Shown: positions 1-7,754 of the stretch, in pieces
How the letters are laid out: each line of letters opens with the position of its first letter
Position numbering within the stretch: position 1 is the stretch's first letter
From: Desulfamplus sp.
Lineage (GTDB): Bacteria; Desulfobacterota; Desulfobacteria; Desulfobacterales; Desulfobacteraceae
Length of the DNA: 14,892 nucleotides
Direction: 5' to 3'
Assembly (NCBI GenBank): GCA_015233755.1
Contig: JADFXA010000027.1
Span: forward strand, 1-14,892
Notes under the pieces: generated by a model
What the model saw: only the letters and a program-made list of their open reading frames with translations
Database searches by the model: none
What the model was told of the DNA's origin: nothing
Made by a program: the position numbers and the translations under genes

Positions 1-1514
1 GTTTTATAAATTTTTTTCTTGCCCCAACTGCATGGTATCCTTTTATCCAAAATATTCACAAGCAAGGTAAAGATTTTGGAAGGTCAAATATTGGTCAAGG
101 AAAAAAAGTCCAAGTAGAGTTTGTAAGTGCTAACCCAACAGGACCTTTGCATATTGGTCATGGAAGAGGGGCAGCAGTTGGCGATGCTGTTGGAAATATA
201 CTTGCTTTTAGCGGTTTTGATGTTCAAAAAGAGTATTATATTAATGACTCTGGAAGACAGATAAGAACGCTTGGTCGCTCCGTTTGGTTAAGACTTTGCC
301 AGTTGGTTGGTAAAGAGATTGACTTTCCTGATGACTGTTATCAAGGAGATTATATTCGAGACATTGCGAAAGAGATCAATGAGTTGGTAACTAAAAAAAC
401 TTCTAACTTAGCAAATTTTGAATCAGAAAATACTACCGAATCAAATAATATTGACACTAAAAAAACTCATTTAAAGATGGTAGACAATCTTTTTGACAAA
501 CCAGAAGCAGAAGCTGTTGATATATGTGCAAAATATGCTGCTGATAAGATATTGCAAGGTATAAAAGATGATCTTTACGATTTTGGAGTTGAATTTGATA
601 GATGGTTCAGCGAACAGAGTCTCTATGATTCAGGTAAAGTTCAAGATGCCATAAAAAAGTTTCAGGCACGAGATGTTATATATGAAAAAGATGGTGCATT
701 ATGGTTTAAAACAGAATCTTTTGGAGATGAAAAAGATAGGGTAGTTGTTAGAAATAATGGTCTTACAACCTATTTTGCCTCTGACATTGCTTATCATACT
801 GAAAAATTTGATCGGGGCTTTGATAGAGTTATTGATGTCTGGGGGGCAGACCATCATGGTTATATAAACCGAATAAATGCTGCAATTGAGGCATCAGGCA
901 GAAAAAGAGAACAATTTAGCGTAATTTTGGTGCAATTAGTTAATCTGCTCAGAGCTGGTGAGCAAGTTGCAATGTCAACGCGCTCTGGCGAATTTGTAAC
1001 TCTTAATGAGATTATTGATGAGGTTGGAAAAGATGCTGCACGCTTTATATTCTTGAGCAGAAGCTATGATAGCGGTCTTGATTTTGATTTAGAGGTTGCA
1101 AAACAGCAGACTGCTGATAATCCTGTCTATTATGTTCAATATGTCCATGCAAGAATCACTGGTATTGTTGCAAAAGCATGTGAACAGAGTATTATCTTAG
1201 CTCCTGAAGATGTCGCGTTAAAGGGAATATCTAATCTTGAGCGTCTTGTTGAGCCAGAAGAAATAAAACTTATCAAGATTCTTGCATCATTTCCCGAGGT
1301 TGTAGAAAAGAGTGCTGTGGCATTGCATCCACACTTAATATTTACATATCTTATGTCTTTGGCTTCCTCATTTCATGGATATTACAACAAGCATAAGGTT
1401 ATTACAGAACATCAAGATTTAACATTGGCAAGACTCTGCTTGATCTCATCGGTTAAACAGGTGATTCATAATGGTCTTACACTTCTTGGCGTATCTGCTC
1501 CAGAGAGGATGTAG
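1..1514 (+). CDS. argS: Arginyl-tRNA synthetase, 5'-truncated by the window edge
   Basis: A cytoplasmic class I aminoacyl-tRNA synthetase that charges tRNA-Arg with arginine using ATP. The frame is open from base 3, so the true start lies left of the window. By comparison with the family, roughly 75-80 N-terminal residues are missing. The nucleotide-binding HIGH motif is at bases 150-161, within the family-typical SANPTGPLHIGHGRGA. The KMSKS position reads VAMSTRSGEF (about 966-995); many ArgS enzymes lack the canonical lysine here, so this is not a defect. The C-terminal DALR-type anticodon-binding domain is intact and ends with the characteristic LLGVSAPERM. A polar Asn/Ser/Thr/Lys-rich stretch of about 30 residues (bases 388-480) looks longer than usual for the family. 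The apparent TTG start at 147 is internal. The next gene begins 2 nt after the stop, so the two are probably co-transcribed. Confidence 0.96.
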   Translation, partial: FINFFLAPTAWYPFIQNIHKQGKDFGRSNIGQGKKVQVEFVSANPTGPLHIGHGRGAAVGDAVGNILAFSGFDVQKEYYINDSGRQIRTLGRSVWLRLCQLVGKEIDFPDDCYQGDYIRDIAKEINELVTKKTSNLANFESENTTESNNIDTKKTHLKMVDNLFDKPEAEAVDICAKYAADKILQGIKDDLYDFGVEFDRWFSEQSLYDSGKVQDAIKKFQARDVIYEKDGALWFKTESFGDEKDRVVVRNNGLTTYFASDIAYHTEKFDRGFDRVIDVWGADHHGYINRINAAIEASGRKREQFSVILVQLVNLLRAGEQVAMSTRSGEFVTLNEIIDEVGKDAARFIFLSRSYDSGLDFDLEVAKQQTADNPVYYVQYVHARITGIVAKACEQSIILAPEDVALKGISNLERLVEPEEIKLIKILASFPEVVEKSAVALHPHLIFTYLMSLASSFHGYYNKHKVITEHQDLTLARLCLISSVKQVIHNGLTLLGVSAPERM

Positions 1515-1516
1515 CA

Positions 1517-2398
1517 TTGGAATTTCTCAAGGGACTTTTGAAATATTCTGGGCTATTAATGTTAAGTGGATGGATGTTTTTCATGGGAGTACTGGTGGGA
1601 AGAGGAACAGCTCCTGTGGAATTTGACACTGGATGGTTTCAAGAGAGACTTGCTGTTATATTTGATGATTCCGAGATAACAGCAGAGACTGTTGCACAAA
1701 AGCCAGAACTTGATTTCTATGCTGCATTGCAAAAGAGCGATTCACAGGAGGATTACGATCTTCAGATTAAAAAAACTCCAGCTTCTCAAAATGGTAAAGA
1801 TGGCAAATCTGCTTCTACATCATTGTCAGAAAATCTCTCTTATGATGTTGCTTTAAGCGATACTCAAGCTCCTTTAAAAAGAAGTAGAAAAGCTATGACA
1901 AAATTAGGCTCAAAACAGCCAACCTCTTCCTTAAATGATGATGCTATTGGAAAATCTGACTTTATTTTAGCCAAATCAGATAAGATAAAAATTGCAAGTA
2001 AAATTCAACAGGTAACGGATTCTCAGTATGAAAATTCGGAATCCGAAAATAATTCTCAAACAGCCAGTTTAAAAACTTCCAGCAAGTTTTCCCAAATAAA
2101 GGCTCTTACTAATCAGCAGCTGCCAGAGACAAAAAGCGAGCAGGTGAAAGAATATGCTCAAAAAGTATATTCTTACACAATTCAGATTGCATCATTTAAT
2201 AACGAAAATGATGCAATTACCCATATCTCAAAACTTGGTGAAAAAGGGTATTCTGCTTATAAAATTAGTGGCACAGTTGGTGATAAAACATGGTATAGAA
2301 TTAGAATTGGAGACTTTAATAACATAACTGAGGCAAAAGAGAGTCTTAAAAAACTTGAAAGCAGTGGAATAAAAGGACTTATTATACAAAAAGATTGA
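1517..2398 (+). CDS. Membrane-anchored SPOR-domain protein
   Basis: A 293-residue protein with three parts. There is a short N-terminus with one membrane span (about residues 9-28, rich in Leu, Met, Phe and Gly). A long low-complexity Ser/Lys/Gln/Asn-rich linker follows (about 45-215). The C-terminal SPOR domain (about 218-293) begins YTIQIASFNNENDA and contains the repeat-like WYRIRIGDF. SPOR domains bind denuded glycan strands of peptidoglycan, often at the division septum, so the protein probably sits in the inner membrane with its SPOR domain in the periplasm. A specific division or cell-wall role is inference. The start is TTG at 1517; the purine-rich GAGAGGA at 1503-1509, inside the end of argS, is well placed as ribosome binding site. 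The 2-nt gap after argS suggests translational coupling. An ATG at about 1559 would cut into the membrane span and is less likely. Confidence 0.85.
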   Translation: MEFLKGLLKYSGLLMLSGWMFFMGVLVGRGTAPVEFDTGWFQERLAVIFDDSEITAETVAQKPELDFYAALQKSDSQEDYDLQIKKTPASQNGKDGKSASTSLSENLSYDVALSDTQAPLKRSRKAMTKLGSKQPTSSLNDDAIGKSDFILAKSDKIKIASKIQQVTDSQYENSESENNSQTASLKTSSKFSQIKALTNQQLPETKSEQVKEYAQKVYSYTIQIASFNNENDAITHISKLGEKGYSAYKISGTVGDKTWYRIRIGDFNNITEAKESLKKLESSGIKGLIIQKD

Positions 2399-2430
2399 TT
2401 CATAGTATAGAATAAAATCTATGTTGTATA

Positions 2431-2462
2431 TGTAGGTAAAGAACACGGTCTCTTTTTCTACA
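2431..2462 (+). repeat. Intergenic inverted repeat upstream of gatC
   Basis: TGTAGGTAAAGA (2431-2442) can pair with TCTTTTTCTACA (2451-2462). The stem has one G-T wobble and one T-T mismatch and closes an 8-nt loop. It lies 32 nt after the SPOR gene stop. The sequence after it is A-rich rather than T-rich, so it is not a classical intrinsic terminator. It could separate the argS-SPOR message from gatCA, or protect a 3' end. Confidence 0.45.
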
Positions 2463-2512
2463 ATAATAAAAAACGCAATTTATGAGTTTTTATAGTATAA
2501 AAAGGCAAAATT

Positions 2513-2800
2513 ATGAAAATTACACAAAAAGATGTAGAGTATATTGCACATCTTGCACGCCTTGAAGTTGATGAAACTTTAGTTGATAAGTTTGCGGAAC
2601 AGATAAGCAATATTCTTCAATATATTGATAAGTTAAAAGATGCTGATGTGTCTGGTGCTGGTCTTATGGCTGGTGCAGCACTACAGAATAATGTTTTTAG
2701 AGAAGATATAGTAAAAAAATCTCCAGGTCCTGATGTAACTCTTTCGAATGCGCCAGAGAGGCACGAAGATTTCTATACGGTACCAAGAGTTGTTGGGTAA
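2513..2800 (+). CDS. gatC: Asp-tRNA(Asn)/Glu-tRNA(Gln) amidotransferase subunit C
   Basis: The small subunit (95 residues, usual family length) of the GatCAB amidotransferase. That complex converts Glu-tRNA(Gln) and/or Asp-tRNA(Asn) to the correctly amidated tRNA in the cytoplasm. GatC wraps around the GatA-GatB interface and stabilises GatA. The N-terminus, with ITQKDVEYIAHLARLEVDE, is the family signature, and the C-terminus ends in the usual Phe-Tyr-x-Val-Pro-Arg-Val motif. AAAGG at 2501-2505 is an adequate ribosome binding site for the ATG at 2513. gatA follows 39 nt downstream. gatB is not in the window and is presumably encoded elsewhere, which is common in this group. Confidence 0.95.
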   Translation: MKITQKDVEYIAHLARLEVDETLVDKFAEQISNILQYIDKLKDADVSGAGLMAGAALQNNVFREDIVKKSPGPDVTLSNAPERHEDFYTVPRVVG

Positions 2801-2839
2801 CATTTAAAAGAATAATTTAAGATAACGGCGGTCTCTACA

Positions 2840-4372
2840 ATGGATTTATATGAATTGACAATAAGTCAAGCACAAACTGGTCTTGCAAAGAGAGAATTCT
2901 CTTCTCTTGATTTGGTAAATGCCATGCTTGATAGAATAGAAAAATTAGATGGAGATATTGGGGCATATATCACCATTGATGCTGATGGTGCAAGAGAAGC
3001 GGCAATTGAAGCGGATCAACGTATTGCAAATGGCTACTATCTTTTAAAACATGAAAGTTTTACAAATAATGGAAGTAACTTAGATAGCAGCAATTATCGT
3101 TATCCACTTCTTGGTATTCCAATTGCTCTTAAAGATTTACTTTGCACCATAGGTGTAAAAACCACTTGTGCTTCTAAAATTTTGGAAAATTTTGTGCCTC
3201 AATATGATGCAACTGTTGTCTCAATGCTTAAAAATGCTGGAGCTATTATTATTGGCAAAACCAATTTAGATGAGTTCGCGATGGGTTCGTCAACAGAAAA
3301 TTCAGGTTTTCATATTACAAGAAATCCATGGGACAGAGAGCATGTTCCGGGTGGATCAAGTGGTGGTTCTGCTGCTGCGGTATCTGCAAGAATGTGTATT
3401 GCTGCACTTGGAACTGATACTGGCGGTTCTATTCGTCAACCAGCCTCCCATTGTGGTGTTGTTGGGATTAAGCCGACATACGGACGAGTTTCGCGTTATG
3501 GTCTTGTCTCTTACGCATCTTCTTTGGATCAGATAGGTCCAATTACAAAAGATGTTGAAGATAGCGCTATTTTACTTAACGTAATTTGCGGGCATGATCC
3601 TTTAGATTCAACATCTGCAAATATTGAAATTCCTGATTTTACTTCTGCTTTAGAGCTGTTCAAAAATTATGGACTCAAAGGGATGAAGGCTGGTATTCCA
3701 AAGGAGTTTCTCTCTGTAAAAGGTCTTGATCCTGATGTTGAGACTGCTTTTAATAATGCAAAAGATACTTTAGAGAAACTTGGCGTTGAGATGGTTGAAG
3801 TCTCTTTACCTCAAACCGATTACGCAGTTGCAGCATACTATGTTATAGCCCCTTCTGAAGCGAGTTCAAATTTGGCACGTTTTGATGGTGTTAGGTTTGG
3901 TTTAAGGGATAATTCTGCAAACGATCTAATTGATATGTATAAAAAAACGAAATCAAAAGGGTTTGGGGCGGAAGTCCAACGCCGTATAATAACAGGCACT
4001 TATGCTCTTTCTGCTGGATATTATGATGCCTATTATGGACGTGCAACAAGGGTAAGAGCTATGATACGTGATGATTTTACACGTGCATTTGAAAAGTGTG
4101 ACATTATTATTTCTCCTGTAGCACCAACTCCAGCCTTTAAAATTGGTGAAAATATTGATGACCCTTTGACTATGTATTTAACTGATATTTTTACCCTCTC
4201 AACAAATATGGCGGGGTTGCCAGGAATATCTGTGCCTTGTGGTTTTTCGTCAAAAGGGTTGCCAATTGGTTTGCAGATTATGGCTAATAGTTTTGATGAG
4301 ATGGCGCTTATAAGAGCTGGGTATGGTTTGGAGCAAACCCTTGCTATTAAAGATAAATTTCCAAATATTTGA
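2840..4372 (+). CDS. gatA: Asp-tRNA(Asn)/Glu-tRNA(Gln) amidotransferase subunit A (glutaminase)
   Basis: The amidase subunit of GatCAB. It hydrolyses glutamine and passes ammonia to GatB for amidation of mischarged tRNA. The amidase-signature Ser-cisSer-Lys triad is complete: Lys98 in IALKDLL, the cis-Ser Ser173 in GGSSGGSA, and the nucleophile Ser197 in DTGGSIRQPA. All three are shifted by the same 19 residues relative to the S. aureus GatA numbering I recall (79, 154, 178). This places one insertion upstream of Lys98, in the Asn/Ser-rich stretch at about residues 64-88. Total length is 510 residues against about 485 usual. The C-terminal part (GLPGISVPCGF, LPIGLQIMA) is typical. The ribosome binding site before the ATG is weak (GGCGG at about 2827-2831), so translation may depend partly on coupling to gatC. 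Confidence 0.96.
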   Translation: MDLYELTISQAQTGLAKREFSSLDLVNAMLDRIEKLDGDIGAYITIDADGAREAAIEADQRIANGYYLLKHESFTNNGSNLDSSNYRYPLLGIPIALKDLLCTIGVKTTCASKILENFVPQYDATVVSMLKNAGAIIIGKTNLDEFAMGSSTENSGFHITRNPWDREHVPGGSSGGSAAAVSARMCIAALGTDTGGSIRQPASHCGVVGIKPTYGRVSRYGLVSYASSLDQIGPITKDVEDSAILLNVICGHDPLDSTSANIEIPDFTSALELFKNYGLKGMKAGIPKEFLSVKGLDPDVETAFNNAKDTLEKLGVEMVEVSLPQTDYAVAAYYVIAPSEASSNLARFDGVRFGLRDNSANDLIDMYKKTKSKGFGAEVQRRIITGTYALSAGYYDAYYGRATRVRAMIRDDFTRAFEKCDIIISPVAPTPAFKIGENIDDPLTMYLTDIFTLSTNMAGLPGISVPCGFSSKGLPIGLQIMANSFDEMALIRAGYGLEQTLAIKDKFPNI

Positions 4373-4401
4373 TATTTAGGACTAATTTCAATATTAGAGT
4401 T

Positions 4402-4434
4402 AGATTTGACGACTTTTAAAAAGTTGTCAAATCT
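4402..4434 (+). repeat. Strong hairpin 30 nt after the gatA stop
   Basis: AGATTTGACGACTT (4402-4415) pairs with AAGTTGTCAAATCT (4421-4434) along 14 positions with a single G-T wobble; the loop is TTAAA. The flanking bases are CTCTTAC, not a T-tract. As a terminator it would be atypical. It could instead be a 3'-end stabiliser for gatCA mRNA or a Rho-associated 3' structure. It ends 16 nt before the next possible start codon. Confidence 0.6.
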
Positions 4435-4449
4435 CTCTTACACAGTCAA

Positions 4450-4656
4450 ATGGATATACTAAAAATGAGCAATATTCAGCCACAAGGCGAAAATTTACGC
4501 AAAGCAATTCAATGGATTTCTGAAGAGAGGCAAGCAAAGCCTGACCAAAATTCTATTATGCTTGCAGAAAAAGCAGCTATAAAATTTGATCTAAGCCCTG
4601 ATGATTCCGAATTTTTGCTAAGATTTGTCAAAGCAATACCTCCATCTATAGAGTAA
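4450..4656 (+). CDS. Small hypothetical protein between gatA and mutL
   Basis: I cannot assign a function. The 68-residue product is soluble-looking, has no membrane span and is predicted mostly helical. It contains GENLRKAIQWISEERQ, followed by a second block, KFDLSPDDSEFLLRFVKAI. Proteins of this pattern seem familiar to me from other Desulfobacterota, but I cannot verify that here. The start is uncertain. ATG at 4450 has no ribosome binding site, while ATG at 4465 (residue 6, giving 63 residues) has a weak GGA about 10 nt upstream and leaves the conserved-looking part intact. The stop codon lies inside a small inverted repeat (4649-4666). mutL begins 46 nt downstream on the same strand, so co-transcription is likely. 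No nucleic-acid-binding or catalytic motif is recognisable. Confidence 0.7.
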   Translation: MDILKMSNIQPQGENLRKAIQWISEERQAKPDQNSIMLAEKAAIKFDLSPDDSEFLLRFVKAIPPSIE

Positions 4657-4666
4657 GTAAACTCTA
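4649..4666 (+). repeat. Short hairpin overlapping the stop of the small gene
   Basis: TAGAGT (4649-4654) pairs perfectly with ACTCTA (4661-4666) around the loop AAGTAA. The stop codon TAA (4654-4656) falls at the stem-loop junction. It is short and could be chance in AT-rich DNA. No T-tract follows directly. Confidence 0.3.
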
Positions 4667-4702
4667 ATCTATTATCTAGAACTATTTCAACGGTAAATAA
4701 TT

Positions 4703-6817
4703 ATGCCAGAAGTGCGAATACTTTCTGAAATCATAGCCAATAAGATCGCTGCTGGTGAAGTGGTAGAGCGTCCAGCCTCTGTTGTTAAGGAGTTGATAGA
4801 GAACTCACTTGATGCAGGGGCAACCCGTATATCTATTGAGATTCAAAAAGGTGGCAGTGATCTGATAAGAGTATCTGACAATGGGTGTGGAATGTCTCAA
4901 GAAGATGCTCTTTTATCAATTGAGAGATTTGCCACAAGCAAGCTCACAAACGATGATGATCTCTTTTCAATAAAAACATTTGGTTTTCGTGGAGAGGCTC
5001 TTCCTTCAATTGCATCTGTATCCCAATTTACCTTGATCACACGTAACGCTGAATCACAATCAGGCACAAGAGTTGATATAAACGGTGGGAAAATTATTGA
5101 TGTCTCTGAAACAGGCTCACCAGTTGGCACAATGGTTGATGTAAAAAATCTCTATTTTAATACCCCCGCCCGCAGAAAATTTCTAAAAACAGTCAATACA
5201 GAGATGGGGCATATAGCCTACAATGTATCTGCTTTTGCACTTGCCTATCCTCATGTTAACTTTAGTCTTGTTCATAATGGACGTAATGTAAAACATTTTT
5301 CAGAATCTGATGATTTGCTTTCAAGAGTTGGCATGGTTCTCGGCTTAAATGGTGATGAAAGCATCAATGATCTCTATTCATTAGGTTCCGTGGAAAGAAG
5401 AGGGCTTGGAGGTGAGAGTAGAAATTTAGCAGAGAGTGGTTATTCGCCAGATAATAAATATTTAAAAGAAGATGAATATTCAAACCAAAGGGAAATTTGC
5501 ATAACTGGTTATATCACCAAACCTTCAGTTACAAGAAATTCATCAAACAACATTCTTTTGTTTGTAAATAAGAGACTTATCTCTGACAGATCGCTTATAT
5601 CGGCTATAGTAAAAGGGTATCAAGGAAGATTGATGAGAGGGCAATTTCCAATGGCTGCTCTGTTTATTCAAATCCCTTTTGGTGAGGTTGATGTCAATGT
5701 TCATCCTGCAAAACTCCAGGTGCGATTTGCCAATCAAAGTTTAGTATTTGGCTCTGTTGTAAATGCTGTGCATAATGCTCTTTTTTATGGTGAAAATAGA
5801 AATGTTAGTTACAATAATGAAGGGAATAGTAAAAAGATAGTTAGCTATGAAGCACATGAATATTTACCAGAATTTGTTAAGAATAAAATTGATAGTCCAA
5901 ACTTTGCTATTCCAAAATTTGATAGTATTGATAGCCCCAGCTTATTTGATTATAAAATAGAGAAAATTATTGAAGATGACTTTCCTAAAAATGTCAATTT
6001 GCAAGAAGTGATTATAAACAAACCGATTAAAGAGCCAGTAAGCAAACATATTGATATAGAAGAGTTCAAAGTTAAAAAAACTGATCCGCTATATGGTCTA
6101 TCGCCTGATTTAAACTTAAATGAAAATCTAAGTGAACTCCATATAATTGGGCAATTTGCAAATACCTATATCATTGCTGAATCAGGAAACCTTGAAATAA
6201 CTAATCTTAATAAATTAAGTCATGAATTAAGAAACACAAACCGTCAACTTGTATTGATAGATCAACATGCTGCACATGAAAGAGTTCTTTATGAGAGGCT
6301 TAAGAAAAGATCAAAAGGGTTTAAACCTCCGTCTCAAGATTTAATTGTGCCTGAGATTGTTGAGTTTAATTATAAAGAGTCTGCCTTGCTTGAAACTATA
6401 GTAGCTGACCTTGCTAATGTAGGCATTGAGATTGAACATTTTGGAGGAACTACTTTCGTTGTTAAATCTTTGCCCGCAATAATAGATGACAAGTCAATAA
6501 AACAAATTCTTCGAGATATAGTTGCTTTAATGGTTGAAGGTGAGAATATGATTAATAGTAAAGATAAACCCCTCCATACTCTACCTAATAATAGTGGCCT
6601 ACAGGATGATGAAACAACACTATGGCTTGATAAAATGTTAATATTGATGGCTTGTCATAGTGCTGTTAGAGCAAATCACCAGCTTAATCCAAAAGAGATG
6701 GATAACCTTATTGCTGAACTTCAAAAATGCGATAATCCATATCATTGCCCACATGGACGACCTATAATTATCTCCTTCACACAAAAAGAGTTAGAAAAGC
6801 GATTTAAAAGGATTTAA
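4703..6817 (+). CDS. mutL: DNA mismatch repair protein MutL, endonuclease type
   Basis: Couples MutS mismatch recognition to strand incision and excision. The N-terminal GHKL ATPase shows ENSLDAGAT (residues 33-41), SDNGCGM (58-64), TFGFRGEAL (92-100) and GTMVDVKNLYFNTPARRKF (142-160). A transducer region reaches about residue 365, a polar linker spans about 366-470, and the C-terminal dimerisation domain follows. That domain carries the metal-binding motifs of nicking MutL proteins: DQHAAHERVLYE (520-531), ACHSAVRANHQ (650-660), CPHGRPI (682-688) and a terminal FKR (701-703). This predicts intrinsic latent endonuclease activity, as in organisms without MutH. At 704 residues it is longer than many bacterial MutLs because of polar insertions near residues 219-262, 497-514 and 617-640. 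The ribosome binding site before the ATG is weak. Expression is probably linked to the small upstream gene. Confidence 0.97.
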   Translation: MPEVRILSEIIANKIAAGEVVERPASVVKELIENSLDAGATRISIEIQKGGSDLIRVSDNGCGMSQEDALLSIERFATSKLTNDDDLFSIKTFGFRGEALPSIASVSQFTLITRNAESQSGTRVDINGGKIIDVSETGSPVGTMVDVKNLYFNTPARRKFLKTVNTEMGHIAYNVSAFALAYPHVNFSLVHNGRNVKHFSESDDLLSRVGMVLGLNGDESINDLYSLGSVERRGLGGESRNLAESGYSPDNKYLKEDEYSNQREICITGYITKPSVTRNSSNNILLFVNKRLISDRSLISAIVKGYQGRLMRGQFPMAALFIQIPFGEVDVNVHPAKLQVRFANQSLVFGSVVNAVHNALFYGENRNVSYNNEGNSKKIVSYEAHEYLPEFVKNKIDSPNFAIPKFDSIDSPSLFDYKIEKIIEDDFPKNVNLQEVIINKPIKEPVSKHIDIEEFKVKKTDPLYGLSPDLNLNENLSELHIIGQFANTYIIAESGNLEITNLNKLSHELRNTNRQLVLIDQHAAHERVLYERLKKRSKGFKPPSQDLIVPEIVEFNYKESALLETIVADLANVGIEIEHFGGTTFVVKSLPAIIDDKSIKQILRDIVALMVEGENMINSKDKPLHTLPNNSGLQDDETTLWLDKMLILMACHSAVRANHQLNPKEMDNLIAELQKCDNPYHCPHGRPIIISFTQKELEKRFKRI

Positions 6818-6856
6818 GTTTGATTTATGCCTACTACTTAAATCTATCTATTTTTT
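6810..6856 (+). terminator. Weak intrinsic terminator of mutL
   Basis: GATTTAAGT (6811-6819, overlapping the mutL stop) pairs with ACTTAAATC (6836-6844), with a G-T pair at the base. A run of six T follows at 6851-6856. The stem is AT-rich and the T-run starts 6 nt after it, so termination strength is doubtful. Confidence 0.4.
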
Positions 6857-6870
6857 CTCCCCGATTTTAC

Positions 6871-6899
6871 TTGAGATTTTTTCCAAATAAATATATTTT
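6871..6899 (+). promoter_or_regulatory. Possible sigma70-type promoter for the TetR gene
   Basis: TTGAGA at 6871-6876 and TATTTT at 6894-6899 are separated by 17 nt. An overlapping TATATT at 6892-6897 would give 15 nt. The predicted start site is about 50 nt before the tetR ATG. The hexamers are imperfect and the region is AT-rich, so this is a candidate only. Confidence 0.35.
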
Positions 6900-6956
6900 A
6901 TGAACCATAAGATAGATACTAAATGATATTCACAAAATATAATAATGAGGTAAGCA

Positions 6957-7586
6957 ATGGGAATACACGAAAGAAAACAGCGAGAAAAAGAGCAGAGGCG
7001 TAAACAGATAATGGAAGCCGCCAGAAAAGTTTTTTCCGCTAAAGGTTTCAATAGAGCTACAATGGAAGAGATTGCGGGTGAAGCGGAGTTAAGTCCAGGA
7101 ACTCTTTACCTATATTTTAAAAACAAAGAGGAGCTGCATACTTCGTTGTCAATTGATATTCTCGAATATATAACTTTGCAGATGAAGAAATTTATCAACA
7201 GAGACGATATTAATGCCGAACAGAAAATGCACTTATTAAAAGATACCTTTATGAATGTCTATGAGTATGATCCAATGGTATTGATAAACCTCTTCCATCT
7301 TCAATCAGGTGAAACATTGAAAAATTTATCCCCTGAAGTTATTGAAGAGCTAAAAGAGACCTCAGCAGATGCTTTATCTACTATAACGTCAATTGTTAAT
7401 GAAGGTATAAACCAGGGGATATTTTTAAAACGCCATCCCGTAGCTCTTGCAGATATAATCTGGGCAACCTATTCAGGTGTGGTTTTATGGGTTGATAGCA
7501 AGCGACTCTTAAATAATGAAAAAGATTTTGTTAAACAGACCATTGAGACAGCGTTTGAGATCATGGTCAATGGTTTTAAGAAATAA
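6957..7586 (+). CDS. TetR/AcrR-family transcriptional regulator
   Basis: A 209-residue one-component regulator of usual TetR length. The N-terminal DNA-binding domain has a basic leading helix (residues 5-27, rich in Arg, Lys and Glu) and a helix-turn-helix at about 34-56 (ATMEEIAGEAELSPGTLYLY, then FKNKEEL). The helical C-terminal half should bind a small ligand and dimerise; no ligand can be predicted. TGAGGT at about 6946-6951 is a good ribosome binding site for the ATG at 6957. The gene is monocistronic and converges on the liv operon end. It is not divergent from any gene here, so its target is not obvious from position. Regulation of the neighbouring liv operon is possible but unproven, as is self-regulation. 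Confidence 0.9.
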   Translation: MGIHERKQREKEQRRKQIMEAARKVFSAKGFNRATMEEIAGEAELSPGTLYLYFKNKEELHTSLSIDILEYITLQMKKFINRDDINAEQKMHLLKDTFMNVYEYDPMVLINLFHLQSGETLKNLSPEVIEELKETSADALSTITSIVNEGINQGIFLKRHPVALADIIWATYSGVVLWVDSKRLLNNEKDFVKQTIETAFEIMVNGFKK

Positions 7587-7663
7587 TAGTCGTCTTAAAA
7601 GAATTTTTCCTACACTCTTCTCAAACAAATTCCTATAACTATTAATAGCGATATATAAAATAA

Positions 7664-7709
7664 TGTCTAAATGTAGTGGCTGACTAATTGTCTCCGCTAC
7701 ATTTAGACA
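7664..7709 (-). terminator. Hairpin between converging tetR and livF, likely liv operon terminator
   Basis: TGTCTAAATGTAGTGG (7664-7679) pairs with CCGCTACATTTAGACA (7694-7709) over 16 positions with one G-T wobble; the loop is 14 nt. On the minus strand it is followed by TTATTTTATATAT, a moderately U-rich tail. On the plus strand the tail is ATAGGACTATT, not U-rich. It therefore best serves as the 3' end of the liv transcript, 46 nt past the livF stop, and may also block read-through from tetR. Confidence 0.65.
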
Positions 7710-7754
7710 ATAGGACTATTAAATCCAAATGTTCTCACTATCTTATCTAAATAG

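Noticed and set aside
147..149. TTG as the start of argS
   Set aside because: The frame is open to the window edge and the upstream residues match ArgS, so this is an internal leucine codon of a truncated gene.
966..995. Loss of the KMSKS lysine in ArgS as a sign of inactivity
   Set aside because: Arginyl-tRNA synthetases often lack the canonical KMSKS lysine. The rest of the enzyme is intact.
2228..2446. Minus-strand open frame of 72 codons at the end of the SPOR gene
   Set aside because: It overlaps the conserved SPOR domain coding frame and gives a Phe/Tyr/Asn-rich product typical of antisense AT-rich DNA.
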